Positions 24,515 to 33,297 of a stretch of DNA of 36,420 bases are shown here, piece after piece (within the stretch, counting starts at the first letter, position 1; every line of letters begins with the position of its first letter). A program made the translations under genes and the position numbers. Location of the stretch: the NCBI RefSeq assembly GCF_004405105.1, contig NZ_SORW01000020.1, positions 1-36,420 of the forward strand, read 5' to 3'. Below the pieces are notes generated by a model. It did not search any database. It saw nothing but the letters and a program-made list of their open reading frames with translations, and had not been told where the DNA came from. Origin of the DNA: Jeotgalibacillus sp. R-1-5s-1 (GTDB lineage: Bacteria > Bacillota > Bacilli > Bacillales > Jeotgalibacillaceae).

Positions 24515-26917
24515 TTAAAGCTTTATTCTTTGCAGTCTTAATGCGTTTAAAACAACAGATACCGAACTGAAGGCCATTGCCGCTCCGGCTACCCATGGGG
24601 CAAGCAGACCGACAGCCGCGATCGGGATTCCTAAGGTGTTGTAGCCGAATGCCCAGAACAGATTTTGTTTAATATTACGCATTGTTTTCCGGCTCATCAT
24701 GATGGCATCTGCAATGCTCATCAGATCACCGCGGATCAGCGTAATATCTGCTGCTTCCATCGCCACATCGGTACCTGTTCCAATCGCCATTCCGGTATCA
24801 GCTGAGGCCAGTGCCGGTGCGTCATTAATACCGTCTCCTACCATCGCCACCTTATGGCCCTTTGCCTGAAGCTTCTTCACCTCAGCCGCTTTTCCATCGG
24901 GAAGTACTTCTGCAATGACCTGATCTATGCCTGCTTCTGTTGCAATCGCGCGTGCCGTCCGATCATTGTCTCCTGTAATCATGATCACCTGAAGACCCAT
25001 TTCTTTCAAACGTTCGATCGCTATTTTAGATGTTTCCTTCATTGTATCTGCCACTGCAACAATTCCTGCAAGCTCTCCGTCAATTGCAAAAAGCATGGCG
25101 GTCTTCCCTTTTTCCTCAAGATCAGCCATCGTGTTCTCTACACCATCTGTTGATATGTTTTCCTGTATCATCAGTTTTCGTGTTCCTGCAAGGATTTGTT
25201 TTTCATTTAATACGGCTTTCACACCAAACCCTGTAATAGACTGAAAATCCGTTCCCTCTTTTACTTCAAATCCTCTATCACGAATACCTTTCACGACTGC
25301 TTTTGCCAGAGGATGCTCTGATCCGGCCTCTGCTGCTCCGGCATGTAAAAGCAGGTCCGCTTCTGAAAAGCCGTTGAGCGGAATTACATCCGTTAAAACA
25401 GGCTGTCCTTCTGTAACCGTACCTGTTTTATCGAGAATCACCGTATCAACTGACTGAGCCGTTTCTAAATGCTCTCCGCCTTTAAATAAAATGCCTGCTT
25501 CGGCTGCACGACCTGAGCCAGCCATAATAGAAACGGGTGTTGCAAGACCAAGCGCACACGGACATGCGATGACAAGCACGGCAATGGTTGCTTCAAGTGC
25601 CGGGGCAATCTCACCTGGTGACACGAGTGTGATCCACGCGATAAAGGTAAGGATCGCAATCCCGACAACAATCGGTACAAAAATGCCCGAAATACGGTCT
25701 GCCTGGCGTTGAATCGGCGCTTTTGAACCCTGAGCCTGCTCGACAACCCGGATGATTTGAGCAAGCGCTGTTTCTTTACCGACTTTAACCGCTTTGACTT
25801 TGATGAAACCCTGCTGGTTAATGGTTGATCCAATCACATGGTCTCCGGTAATCTTGTCAGCCGGTACACTTTCTCCTGTAATCATGGATTCGTCGATAGC
25901 CGTCTGACCTTCTTCAATGATACCGTCTACAGGTATCTTCTCACCTGGACGAACAGCAAGCAGGTCCCCAACCTGAACCTGATCAAGAGGCACTTCCACT
26001 TCCTCACCATTTCTAATCACAAACGCTGTTTTCGCCTGAAGACCCATCAGTTTTTTAATGGCTTCAGATGAACGGCCTTTTGCTTTTGCTTCAAAAAGCT
26101 TTCCAAGAACAATCAGTGTAATCAGTACTGCACTTGTCTCAAAATAAAGTCCCATCATATGCCCCGGCATTGACAGGCTCTGAAACGCCAGATATACACT
26201 GTAAAAATAGGCAGCAGAGGTACCTAAAGCAACGAGTACATCCATATTGGCACTGCCGTTGCGCAAAGCTTTATAAGCTCCTTTATAAAATGGTGCACCT
26301 ACAATAAACTGAACCGGGGTTGCCAGTGCCATTTGCACCCACGGGTTCATCAGAAGATCCGGTACATACATCCACTCGGTAAATGAGAAGTGACCGACCA
26401 TTGTCCACAGCAATGGAGCAGCAAAAATCAGAGAAAAAATAAATCTCTTTTGCTGACGGCTGATTTCTGCCTGACGATGGTCCTGCTCCGGCTTTCTCTC
26501 TTCTTTTCTAGAGGCTCCATAGCCAAGCTTCTCAACCTGCTTAATAATATCCTCTGTTGAGAGTACATGATCTGTGTACTCCACCGTTGCCTGCTCTAAA
26601 GCAAGATTGACTGTTGCTGTTTTCACACCTTCAAGCTTGTTCAATCCTTTTTCAACCCGCGTCGAGCAGGCTGCACACGTCATGCCGCTAATATCAAATT
26701 CTTCTTTTTTAACAGCAACACCATAGCCGAGTTTTTCTACTTTCTCCTGAATGTCTGACAAGGAAAGCTGATCAGGGTTATAGGAAACCGTTGCTTTTTC
26801 CAAAGCCAGATTGACATTGGCCTGATTCATCCCTTCCATTTTCTGCAGTCCTTTTTCAACGCGTGTCGAACAGGCCGCACACGTCATACCTGTAATGCTC
26901 AATTCTTTCTGTTGCAT
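24515..26917 (-). CDS. copA: Copper-exporting P1B-type ATPase CopA
   Basis: An 800-residue ATPase that pumps Cu(I) out across the membrane. There are two N-terminal heavy-metal domains with GMTCAAC (10-16 and 78-84), eight expected membrane helices, the intramembrane CPC motif in IACPCALGLATP, the phosphorylation site DKTGT, the SEHP motif and GDGINDAPAL. It has its own CsoR-type operator at 26932-26948, separate from that of csoR, and a terminator lies between copZ and copA. A GGGGTGAGG stretch precedes the ATG. It works with CopZ (copper delivery) and CsoR (sensor). Confidence 0.97.
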   Translation of the reverse strand: MQQKELSITGMTCAACSTRVEKGLQKMEGMNQANVNLALEKATVSYNPDQLSLSDIQEKVEKLGYGVAVKKEEFDISGMTCAACSTRVEKGLNKLEGVKTATVNLALEQATVEYTDHVLSTEDIIKQVEKLGYGASRKEERKPEQDHRQAEISRQQKRFIFSLIFAAPLLWTMVGHFSFTEWMYVPDLLMNPWVQMALATPVQFIVGAPFYKGAYKALRNGSANMDVLVALGTSAAYFYSVYLAFQSLSMPGHMMGLYFETSAVLITLIVLGKLFEAKAKGRSSEAIKKLMGLQAKTAFVIRNGEEVEVPLDQVQVGDLLAVRPGEKIPVDGIIEEGQTAIDESMITGESVPADKITGDHVIGSTINQQGFIKVKAVKVGKETALAQIIRVVEQAQGSKAPIQRQADRISGIFVPIVVGIAILTFIAWITLVSPGEIAPALEATIAVLVIACPCALGLATPVSIMAGSGRAAEAGILFKGGEHLETAQSVDTVILDKTGTVTEGQPVLTDVIPLNGFSEADLLLHAGAAEAGSEHPLAKAVVKGIRDRGFEVKEGTDFQSITGFGVKAVLNEKQILAGTRKLMIQENISTDGVENTMADLEEKGKTAMLFAIDGELAGIVAVADTMKETSKIAIERLKEMGLQVIMITGDNDRTARAIATEAGIDQVIAEVLPDGKAAEVKKLQAKGHKVAMVGDGINDAPALASADTGMAIGTGTDVAMEAADITLIRGDLMSIADAIMMSRKTMRNIKQNLFWAFGYNTLGIPIAAVGLLAPWVAGAAMAFSSVSVVLNALRLQRIKL

Positions 26918-26931
26918 CTTGCCTCACCCCC

Positions 26932-26948
26932 ATACCCATATAGGGTAT
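26932..26948. promoter_or_regulatory. CsoR operator of copA
   Basis: The near-palindrome ATACCCATATAGGGTAT lies 15 bases upstream of copA and is closely similar to the csoR site at 27625-27641. Confidence 0.75.
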
Positions 26949-26959
26949 ATTATGATTTG

Positions 26960-26987
26960 AAAGAAAGTGCGCAGATTTCCTGCGCAC
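26960..26987 (-). terminator. Terminator (possibly partial) after copZ
   Basis: Minus strand: GTGCGCAG, five-base loop, CTGCGCAC, then TTTCTTTC. The imperfect T-run may allow some read-through into copA. Confidence 0.65.
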
Positions 26988-26992
26988 GTACT

Positions 26993-27202
26993 TTATTTTA
27001 CTGAATAACCTTGATCCTCGATTGTCTCACGGATCTGGTCAAGCGATACATAGGCCGCCTGGAAATCAACATCTACCGTTCCCTGTTCAAGGTGTACACG
27101 TACGTCATTGACACCACCAAGTTCTTTTACATTGGACTCTACAGCTTTCACACAGTGCTGGCATGACATTCCTTCTACGTTAAGTGTAACTGATTCTACC
27201 AT
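26993..27202 (-). CDS. copZ: Copper chaperone CopZ
   Basis: A 69-residue single heavy-metal-associated domain with GMSCQHC (Cu(I)-binding cysteines) and the C-terminal ETIEDQGYSV. It binds cytosolic Cu(I) and hands it to CopA and CsoR. It sits 30 bases after csoR in the same transcript. AGGAGG precedes the ATG, with a rather long spacing of 11 bases. Confidence 0.95.
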   Translation of the reverse strand: MVESVTLNVEGMSCQHCVKAVESNVKELGGVNDVRVHLEQGTVDVDFQAAYVSLDQIRETIEDQGYSVK

Positions 27203-27232
27203 GATTTTTACATCCTCCTGAATCGTTTTAAT

Positions 27233-27574
27233 TTATTTTTTCATTAATCTTTTCATTGTTACTAGTAACTCATCAACCACTTCTAAATCGCCTTCCTGAA
27301 TGCGATCAACAATACAGCTTTTCATATGTCCTTCAAGCAGGAGCTTTGACACGCTGTTTAAGGCTGACTGGGTTGCTGCGATTTGTGTGATGACATCATC
27401 ACAATACGTATCTTTCTCGATCATTCCTTTGATTCCACGAATCTGGCCTTCAATTCTGTTTAAGCGGGTTTGAAGATTTTTTTTCATTTCATCTGAATGA
27501 TGACTTTTTCTTTCTGAACCGCAATGACTTTCCTCAGTTGCTGTCAAATTCATTTCTGTCCCCACTGCTTCCAC
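27233..27574 (-). CDS. csoR: Copper-sensing repressor CsoR
   Basis: A 113-residue all-helical repressor that leaves DNA upon binding Cu(I). The ligand triad is present: Cys58, His83 and Cys87 (spacing C-x24-H-x3-C as in known CsoR), in a TRLNRIEGQIRGI framework. The start is taken as GTG 27574, six bases after GGAGGG; an ATG seven codons later is possible. The N-terminal 30 residues are His/Ser-rich and variable in the family. It leads the csoR-copZ operon and should repress both this operon and copA. Confidence 0.93.
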   Translation of the reverse strand: MEAVGTEMNLTATEESHCGSERKSHHSDEMKKNLQTRLNRIEGQIRGIKGMIEKDTYCDDVITQIAATQSALNSVSKLLLEGHMKSCIVDRIQEGDLEVVDELLVTMKRLMKK

Positions 27575-27616
27575 ACATATCCCTCCCTGATTTGCATTCA
27601 GTTTATGGTTATTCTA

Positions 27617-27646
27617 AGTATATTATACCCCTTATAGGTATGTAAA
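27617..27646 (-). promoter_or_regulatory. csoR promoter with embedded CsoR operator
   Basis: Minus strand: TTTACA (27646-27641), 18 bases, TATACT (27622-27617). The spacer contains ATACCCCTTATAGGTAT (27625-27641), similar to the copA site, so repression by promoter occlusion is expected. Confidence 0.75.
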
Positions 27647-27730
27647 CTAATTTGTTTTGTCCTGATAACTTGAACTATAAATGACTTTCCAGAACTTTTC
27701 AACTGGTCTGCCCCTGATTTCACAGGATTA

Positions 27731-28318
27731 TCAAATCGGAAACACAACTCCGGCGAGTCCGGCTAATATAAGTGTTAAAACGATCGCGATTATACCGAGT
27801 CTTTTCAGACGCCGTTCTTTCAGTTCACCTGCTGACATTTCCGGAAAGGAATCAAGATCCCTTTTATTCAGGACAAAGCCAGTGTTAAAAGCGACTAAAA
27901 TTGTCCCTATCATGACTGATGTTGGCAGCATCGTACTAAAATCTGTCTCTACTAATGTTCTGCTCTCAGACGACAGGAGAAGCAATGCAAAGATCACCAT
28001 AAAAATTGCATTAAGCAGTGCATAAAATCTTGTTTTATAGAAACTATCTGATAAAGCAATATCCTCTTTTCCCAGTCTCATTCGGTCATATTCATCCGCC
28101 TGTCTATATTCCTTAAAGAGTGATTGGCTCAATGAATTCTTTTTGACAATGATTTTGTACAACTCGATCAAAATTAACACAATACCAAACAATAAAAAAA
28201 AGATAATGCTTTCACGGGACCTGTATAAAAAGAGAGAAAACAATAAAAAGATCATTAGAAAAAGAAAGACGTTGAAAAAGACAAACTGAAAAATTCTTCC
28301 CTTTTTTCTTGGATTCAT
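27731..28318 (-). CDS. Unknown membrane protein, four helices
   Basis: I do not recognise this 195-residue protein. It has two adjacent helices (about 10-32 and 38-60), a charged cytoplasmic loop (KNSLSQSLFKEYRQADEYDRMRLGKED) and two or three further helices (about 95-115, 130-148, 172-192). GTGAGGG lies eight bases before the ATG at 28318; a GTG further up at 28333 is a weaker start. It stands alone, divergent from the cardiolipin synthase gene. Confidence 0.78.
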   Translation of the reverse strand: MNPRKKGRIFQFVFFNVFLFLMIFLLFSLFLYRSRESIIFFLLFGIVLILIELYKIIVKKNSLSQSLFKEYRQADEYDRMRLGKEDIALSDSFYKTRFYALLNAIFMVIFALLLLSSESRTLVETDFSTMLPTSVMIGTILVAFNTGFVLNKRDLDSFPEMSAGELKERRLKRLGIIAIVLTLILAGLAGVVFPI

Positions 28319-28477
28319 TATGATATCCCTCACCCTCTTCCCTTAAATGATTATCTTTTTCTTTTCATGAAACCTTCTGATAGTCTTTATACGTACAGTA
28401 AGGTAAAAAGTTTCTATTTTATGCAGATAGGGAAATTATAATAAAAATAATTCTAAATCGATTGGCAGGGATGTGTG

Positions 28478-29926
28478 ATGGACTGGATCTCTTTTTTAGT
28501 TGGATTTGTCTTTTTTCTTAACTTTATTTTCGCAGGGATCCTTATTTTTCTTGAACGAAAGGATGCAAGTGCAACCTGGGCATGGCTGATGGTCTTGTTT
28601 TTTGTACCGATCGCCGGATTCGCCCTTTATTTGTTGCTCGGCCGGAGTTTGAGAAAGAAGCATTTATTTAACTGGGAAGGACGCAAAAGGATCGGGATTG
28701 AACAGCTGATCCGTTATCAGATTGATGCGATTCATAACCGGACATTTGAATTCCACTCAAGAGAAACAGAAAAAAACCAGGATATTATTTATATGCAGCT
28801 GATCAATAATGCAGCGGTATTAACCCAGGATAATGATTTACGGATCATTATAGATGGACGGGATAAATTCAAACAGTTGTTTGAGGATATTGAAAACGCA
28901 AAAGACCATATTCATATTCAGACATACATTTTAAGAAGAGATAACCTCGGGAAAGAATTGTACAACCTGCTTGTGAAAAAAGCGAAGCAGGGGGTCAAGG
29001 TTCGTGTTCTTTATGATGATATGGGTTCACGGGGTATGACAAAAAGGTACTTCAAAGAGCTCCGGGCAGCCGGCGGTGAGGTAGAAGCATTTTTTCCGTC
29101 GAAGGTACCTCTGATCAATCCGCGGCTGAATTACCGGAACCACAGAAAGATTTCTATTATAGACGGTCGTATCGGCTATATTGGCGGCTTTAATATCGGA
29201 GATGAGTACCTTGGACTCGATGAAAAGTTCGGCTATTGGCGGGATACCCACCTGAGGGTCGAGGGAAGCTCTGTACACCCGCTTCAAACCAGGTTCATTC
29301 TTGACTGGAATCAGGCATCGCACCGGTATGATATCGAATATGCAGACCGGTATTTCCCGCCTATTCCGCGAAAAGGTGATATCTCGATGCAGATTGTCTC
29401 AAGCGGACCTGATTCTGATTGGGAACAAATTAAAAACGGCTATTTAAAGCTGATTAACAATGCTGAAAAATACGTGTACATTCAAACCCCTTATTTCATT
29501 CCGGATGAGAGCCTTCTGGACGCACTGAGAATCGCTGCTTTGTCAGGGGTTGATGTCAGAATTATGATTCCGAACAAGCCTGACCACATGTTTGTTTACT
29601 GGGCGACTTATTCATATGTAGGTGAGCTGATGAAAGCTGGCGCACGTATTTACGTATATGAAAACGGGTTTATCCACGCTAAAACGCTGGTGACTGACGA
29701 TGAGTCAGCTTCTGTAGGGACAGCGAATATTGATTTACGGAGCTTCAGCCTGAATTTTGAAGTGAACGCTTTTATCTATCATCAGGAAACCGCCACTTCT
29801 CTCGCACTCATTTTTGAAGAGGACATGGAAAAATCAACTGAGCTTACACCTGAACTGTACCAGAAGCGCTCACACCTGATCAGATTCAAAGAATCCATTT
29901 CAAGGCTGTTATCACCGATCCTTTGA
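28478..29926 (+). CDS. cls: Cardiolipin synthase
   Basis: A 482-residue membrane enzyme of the phospholipase D superfamily that condenses two phosphatidylglycerols into cardiolipin. It has two N-terminal membrane helices (about 5-25 and 35-55) and two HKD motifs: HRKISIIDGRIGYIGGFNIG (about 222) and HAKTLVTDDESASVGTANID (about 399). ATG 28478 is preferred over the preceding GTG, with AGGG as a weak ribosome site. It is monocistronic with its own terminator. It fits the phospholipid-related genes elsewhere in the window. Confidence 0.95.
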   Translation: MDWISFLVGFVFFLNFIFAGILIFLERKDASATWAWLMVLFFVPIAGFALYLLLGRSLRKKHLFNWEGRKRIGIEQLIRYQIDAIHNRTFEFHSRETEKNQDIIYMQLINNAAVLTQDNDLRIIIDGRDKFKQLFEDIENAKDHIHIQTYILRRDNLGKELYNLLVKKAKQGVKVRVLYDDMGSRGMTKRYFKELRAAGGEVEAFFPSKVPLINPRLNYRNHRKISIIDGRIGYIGGFNIGDEYLGLDEKFGYWRDTHLRVEGSSVHPLQTRFILDWNQASHRYDIEYADRYFPPIPRKGDISMQIVSSGPDSDWEQIKNGYLKLINNAEKYVYIQTPYFIPDESLLDALRIAALSGVDVRIMIPNKPDHMFVYWATYSYVGELMKAGARIYVYENGFIHAKTLVTDDESASVGTANIDLRSFSLNFEVNAFIYHQETATSLALIFEEDMEKSTELTPELYQKRSHLIRFKESISRLLSPIL

Positions 29927-29935
29927 TGAAAAATA

Positions 29936-29973
29936 AAAGACTGAAGCATTTAAGGCTGCTTCAGTCTTTTTTT
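29936..29973 (+). terminator. Terminator of cls
   Basis: AAAGACTGAAGCA, eight-base loop, TGCTTCAGTCTTT with a following T-run. Confidence 0.92.
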
Positions 29974-30112
29974 ATGATGTCTGCACGATTGATTAAGCGG
30001 ACTTTACACTATTGATTGTGAATCGCAATAAGATTTATAAGTTATGTATTAACCCTACTAAAACTATGAGAAAACTAGGTATTTATACTTAATTAAAAAT
30101 TAATTAACCTAT

Positions 30113-30153
30113 AAAAAAAGCAGCGTTTTTCAATCAAAAACGCTGCTTTTTTT
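30113..30153. terminator. Terminator after the 30-residue gene
   Basis: Perfect stem AAAAAAAGCAGCGTTTTT with its complement and a five-base loop; works on both strands. It serves the small minus-strand gene ending at 30176. The stretch 29974-30112 before it is AT-rich and shows nothing. Confidence 0.92.
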
Positions 30154-30175
30154 ATTTCCATGAGCGACAGCGGAT

Positions 30176-30268
30176 TCAATAAAACACAATGAAATCAAAG
30201 GCTAGGTTAAAGAAAAAGAGCGTGTGGCCGATGGCGAAAATCATTCCAAGCTTTGATGTGCGATTCAT
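30176..30268 (-). CDS. Small membrane peptide, 30 residues
   Basis: The open frame encodes a peptide starting MNRTSKLGMIFAIGH, with one hydrophobic helix from about residue 8 to the end (FVFY-type aromatic tail). GGGTGG lies just before the ATG, an extended -10 promoter lies upstream (30300-30308), and a strong terminator follows 22 bases after the stop, so all parts of a separate gene are present. No known family comes to mind; a membrane-acting or regulatory peptide is possible. Confidence 0.65.
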   Translation of the reverse strand: MNRTSKLGMIFAIGHTLFFFNLAFDFIVFY

Positions 30269-30299
30269 CTCTACCACCCCTGTCTTAAGTTATAAGACT

Positions 30300-30328
30300 A
30301 TTATACCACTTTTCTAAAAATTCAAACA
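30300..30328 (-). promoter_or_regulatory. Promoter of the 30-residue gene
   Basis: Minus strand: TGgTATAAT, an extended -10 element (TATAAT at 30305-30300), with a weak -35 TGTTTG at 17 bases, 32 bases before the ATG. Confidence 0.65.
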
Positions 30329-30338
30329 CTTTTTATTT

Positions 30339-31328
30339 CTATGATTGCACATCGGATAATATATTTTTTTCTTTTTCCTCTGTCATTCCGGCTTTCCACT
30401 CATGATTTTCTCTTGAGGACAGCCAGAGATACGTATCGCTGATGGTTTCTTCAAGAGGCCGGAAGGTCAAACCTTTTTGTGTGGCTCTTGTGGTATCAGC
30501 AAGAATAAATCCGTCCGGAATTTCTGCTGAAACAGGAATCCAGAATGGCACTTCAACGAATGGTGAGACTTCATGGTTTTTGAGCGTTTCATCTTCCACC
30601 CAGATAAAGTCAACATCTGAGTTGGTGACTCTTTTAGCAGTAGTCAGGTATTCTTCCATTGTTGGAAAAGGTTTCGCACCAGCAGCATTGTAAGTCCCGT
30701 TCTCCTGCTTTTCCACCATGCGGATCATCCATTCACTCAGGTCCCTGACGTCAATCCATTGTACTTGACGCGACGGCTTACCGGGTGCAACCGCTGTTCC
30801 GCCTTTTGAAGCACGCCAAACCCAATAAGTAAAACGGTCGGTCGGATCATCAGGACCCACGATCAGTCCCGGACGGATAATCAATGATTCTTTTCCATAA
30901 ACCGATTTTACGACTTCCTCACTTTTTTGTTTAAGAGGGCCATATGTAGCGCCGTTTACTTCTTCTGTTTCCTCCTCAAGCTCCCCTAGTGGGGTATATT
31001 CCTCTATCGCAGGTCCTTTTGAAAAATCACTGTAAACAGAGATCGTTGATACGAACGTGTAATGCCTCACCCGGTCCTTCAAGAGCTCAGCTGTTTTTCT
31101 TACCTGGGATGGTACATATCCTGAAACATCAATGACTGCGTCCCAGCTTCCTTCCTCAAGTGCAGAAAGATCATCATTCCGGTCACCAGTCAGCTTCTTT
31201 ACAGCGGGAAATAATGCTGTATTCGTTTTTCCGCGGTTGAAAAGGGTCACCTCATGACCTGCTTTCAGCGCACTCTCTGTTATATGTTTACCAAGAAACT
31301 GTGTGCCGCCTAAAATTAATAACCTCAT
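30339..31328 (-). CDS. NAD-dependent epimerase/dehydratase (extended SDR)
   Basis: A 329-residue Rossmann-fold protein with LLILGGTQFLGKHI at the N-terminus (NAD(P) binding), the catalytic YGPLK (YxxxK) near residue 147, and RPGLIVGPDDPTDRF. This group acts on nucleotide sugars or similar substrates; the substrate is unknown. ATG 31328 stands eight bases after AAGGAG; a GTG three codons earlier is part of the ribosome site. It lies 12 bases after the second Opp-type permease gene, so it is probably in the same operon. Confidence 0.87.
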   Translation of the reverse strand: MRLLILGGTQFLGKHITESALKAGHEVTLFNRGKTNTALFPAVKKLTGDRNDDLSALEEGSWDAVIDVSGYVPSQVRKTAELLKDRVRHYTFVSTISVYSDFSKGPAIEEYTPLGELEEETEEVNGATYGPLKQKSEEVVKSVYGKESLIIRPGLIVGPDDPTDRFTYWVWRASKGGTAVAPGKPSRQVQWIDVRDLSEWMIRMVEKQENGTYNAAGAKPFPTMEEYLTTAKRVTNSDVDFIWVEDETLKNHEVSPFVEVPFWIPVSAEIPDGFILADTTRATQKGLTFRPLEETISDTYLWLSSRENHEWKAGMTEEKEKNILSDVQS

Positions 31329-31340
31329 TTTCCTCACTCC

Positions 31341-32231
31341 TTAAATAGATTGTTGATAACGTTCTTCATAAAAGCGACGGATGCCGTTACTGAGCAGATA
31401 GAAGGTCACCATCGTAAAGGTGATAAAGCCAACAGTTGATAGCACCACCCATTCTGCTGAGAACACGTCCTGGTTGATGTTATCGAGAAGCGACGGCCAG
31501 ATAAATGAATTGTTCATGGTCTCTACGCCGCCACCTCTTATGGAACCGAAAGCATTTTGCAGATACACACCAATCACGGCAAATTGTGCAATTAAAAATA
31601 ATGTTCTACCCAGATCATTCACAAAGCTCGTCAGCATCATCAGGCGCAGCTCCGGCCAAAAGTACGCCTTAAATAAAGTAACGTTTGAGCAGCCGGTTAC
31701 GATACCAGCTTCAAAAAAAGGTCTTTTTGAACTTTGAATCATGGACGTTCTGATCATATTGGCCGTTCGTCCAACCTCCACCAGCGCAATTGCAAGGATG
31801 AGCCAGAGCTGGCGGTGCTCAGAAAACATAATAAATGGCATGCCCGCAAAAAAGATGACAAAAAAGACGGGTGGCATAAAGGAAAACAGCTGGCTCCATA
31901 CAGATAAGAAACCCTTCAACAATCCTGAATAATAGCTGCCAATCCCCAGTATCGCAGCTACTGCAAAGCGGATCACGACAATCGTTACAATCACAAGTAA
32001 CGTTTCCTTAGATCCTGCTACAAGTAGACTCAGCACATCCCGTCCATCCCGGTCCGAGCCAAGCGGATCCTGTGCAGAAGGCGGGAATGGCGGAACCTCA
32101 ATCCCGGCATCAGTAAATCTTGCCCCCTGCTGCGTCAGGCTGTCATCCACCATCGGAAGAAACGGACCTAAAAACGTGATAAACAATAAAATGATCAGCA
32201 TGATGCTGCCCGTTGCTAAATGACGATTCAT
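31341..32231 (-). CDS. ABC permease, OppC/DppC type
   Basis: A 296-residue membrane subunit with an N-terminal helix, an extracytoplasmic stretch containing DPLGSDRDGRDVLS (typical of OppC), five further helices and an EAA-like loop (EAGIVTGCSNVTLFKAYFWPEL). Its ATG overlaps the stop of the OppB-type gene. Peptide or nickel-type importers need this with an ATPase and binding protein, neither of which is nearby. Confidence 0.87.
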   Translation of the reverse strand: MNRHLATGSIMLIILLFITFLGPFLPMVDDSLTQQGARFTDAGIEVPPFPPSAQDPLGSDRDGRDVLSLLVAGSKETLLVIVTIVVIRFAVAAILGIGSYYSGLLKGFLSVWSQLFSFMPPVFFVIFFAGMPFIMFSEHRQLWLILAIALVEVGRTANMIRTSMIQSSKRPFFEAGIVTGCSNVTLFKAYFWPELRLMMLTSFVNDLGRTLFLIAQFAVIGVYLQNAFGSIRGGGVETMNNSFIWPSLLDNINQDVFSAEWVVLSTVGFITFTMVTFYLLSNGIRRFYEERYQQSI

Positions 32232-33172
32232 CCGCTGCTTCCCCTTTCATGAGGCAATAAAAAGGTTCTTGCAACCTGACTGATCAGCCCTGCAAACAAA
32301 ATCATCAAAGTGAAGAATAATGTAAAAGCAATAATGGCTCCTACGTCGACCATTAGTGATTGTCCATCCACTATCCGTTGAGAAGCTGCTACATATTCTT
32401 TAAAGTAATAAGCCGCTCCACGATACTGCGTTAAATATTCAATAACAAATAAATTCGACAGTAAGTAAAGAACAACTGTGTTCGTATGGACAAAAATTTT
32501 AGCAAGTCCGTTGCGAAGCATATGGATATAGAGCAGCTTAAAAGCAGGAACCCCTTTGGCTCTTGCTGTTCTTATATAATCCGCTCCCTGCTCCGCACTC
32601 AGTGCTGCATATGTAATATTCGCCAGATAGAACATCGGAAAAATAGATAAATAAATGACATTCATCACGACAGCCTCTATCGTCTCATGGGTGTACAACT
32701 TCAGGCCGGTCACAATTCCGTGGACATTCAGATACATCATCGTCATCTGGATCATGATAATAAAAAACAAATCCGGCAGTGAAAGCCCAAGCCACGTTGT
32801 CTGAAGACCCGCAACCCTCCGTTTACCGTGCCTTGTCTGAAAGTCGAATACACCTTTTGCAATACCAAGCAGGATGCTGACGAAAAACGCAGGTATAATC
32901 AGCCAGAGACTCCTCTGGATCATTTCCCACGCTTGTCCGAGCAGCGGTCTGTCATAACGGTCTGTGCCAAGCCCTTCCCCGTTAAACAGCGGTATGAAAA
33001 AAGATTTTACATTTTCCACATGTGCTTCTGCTGAATAGGTATAATGAGCCGATACAAATTCACCGGATGCACCTGTCTCCATCTCCATTTCCCTGGGCAG
33101 GAGAAGGAGAATAAACAGCAGGCCGAAAGCAAACAGCCACTGTAATATCAGTTTTACGATATTTCTTCCCAT
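32228..33172 (-). CDS. ABC permease, OppB/DppB type
   Basis: A 314-residue membrane subunit with an N-terminal helix, an extracellular segment (about 40-85) and five more helices. The EAA loop SAEQGADYIRTARAKGVPAFKLLYIHML is clear. GGAGG stands six bases before the ATG. It is the first gene of the operon with the OppC-type gene and the epimerase. Confidence 0.87.
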   Translation of the reverse strand: MGRNIVKLILQWLFAFGLLFILLLLPREMEMETGASGEFVSAHYTYSAEAHVENVKSFFIPLFNGEGLGTDRYDRPLLGQAWEMIQRSLWLIIPAFFVSILLGIAKGVFDFQTRHGKRRVAGLQTTWLGLSLPDLFFIIMIQMTMMYLNVHGIVTGLKLYTHETIEAVVMNVIYLSIFPMFYLANITYAALSAEQGADYIRTARAKGVPAFKLLYIHMLRNGLAKIFVHTNTVVLYLLSNLFVIEYLTQYRGAAYYFKEYVAASQRIVDGQSLMVDVGAIIAFTLFFTLMILFAGLISQVARTFLLPHERGSSG

Positions 33173-33235
33173 ATGAAGCCTCCATTTTTTAGACTCTTCT
33201 GAATAGTATAGCGAAAAAAACTGTTTAGGGAAACG

Positions 33236-33279
33236 AAAAAAAGACTGAATTTGCCATTGGCAGTGATCCAGTCTTTTTC
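33236..33279. terminator. Terminator after the VanY-type gene
   Basis: AAAAAAGACTG and CAGTCTTTTT around a loop of about 22 bases with an inner TGCCA/TGGCA hairpin; T-runs on both strands. It ends the minus-strand carboxypeptidase gene. Confidence 0.82.
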
Positions 33280-33297
33280 TATTTGTTTACTATTCAA

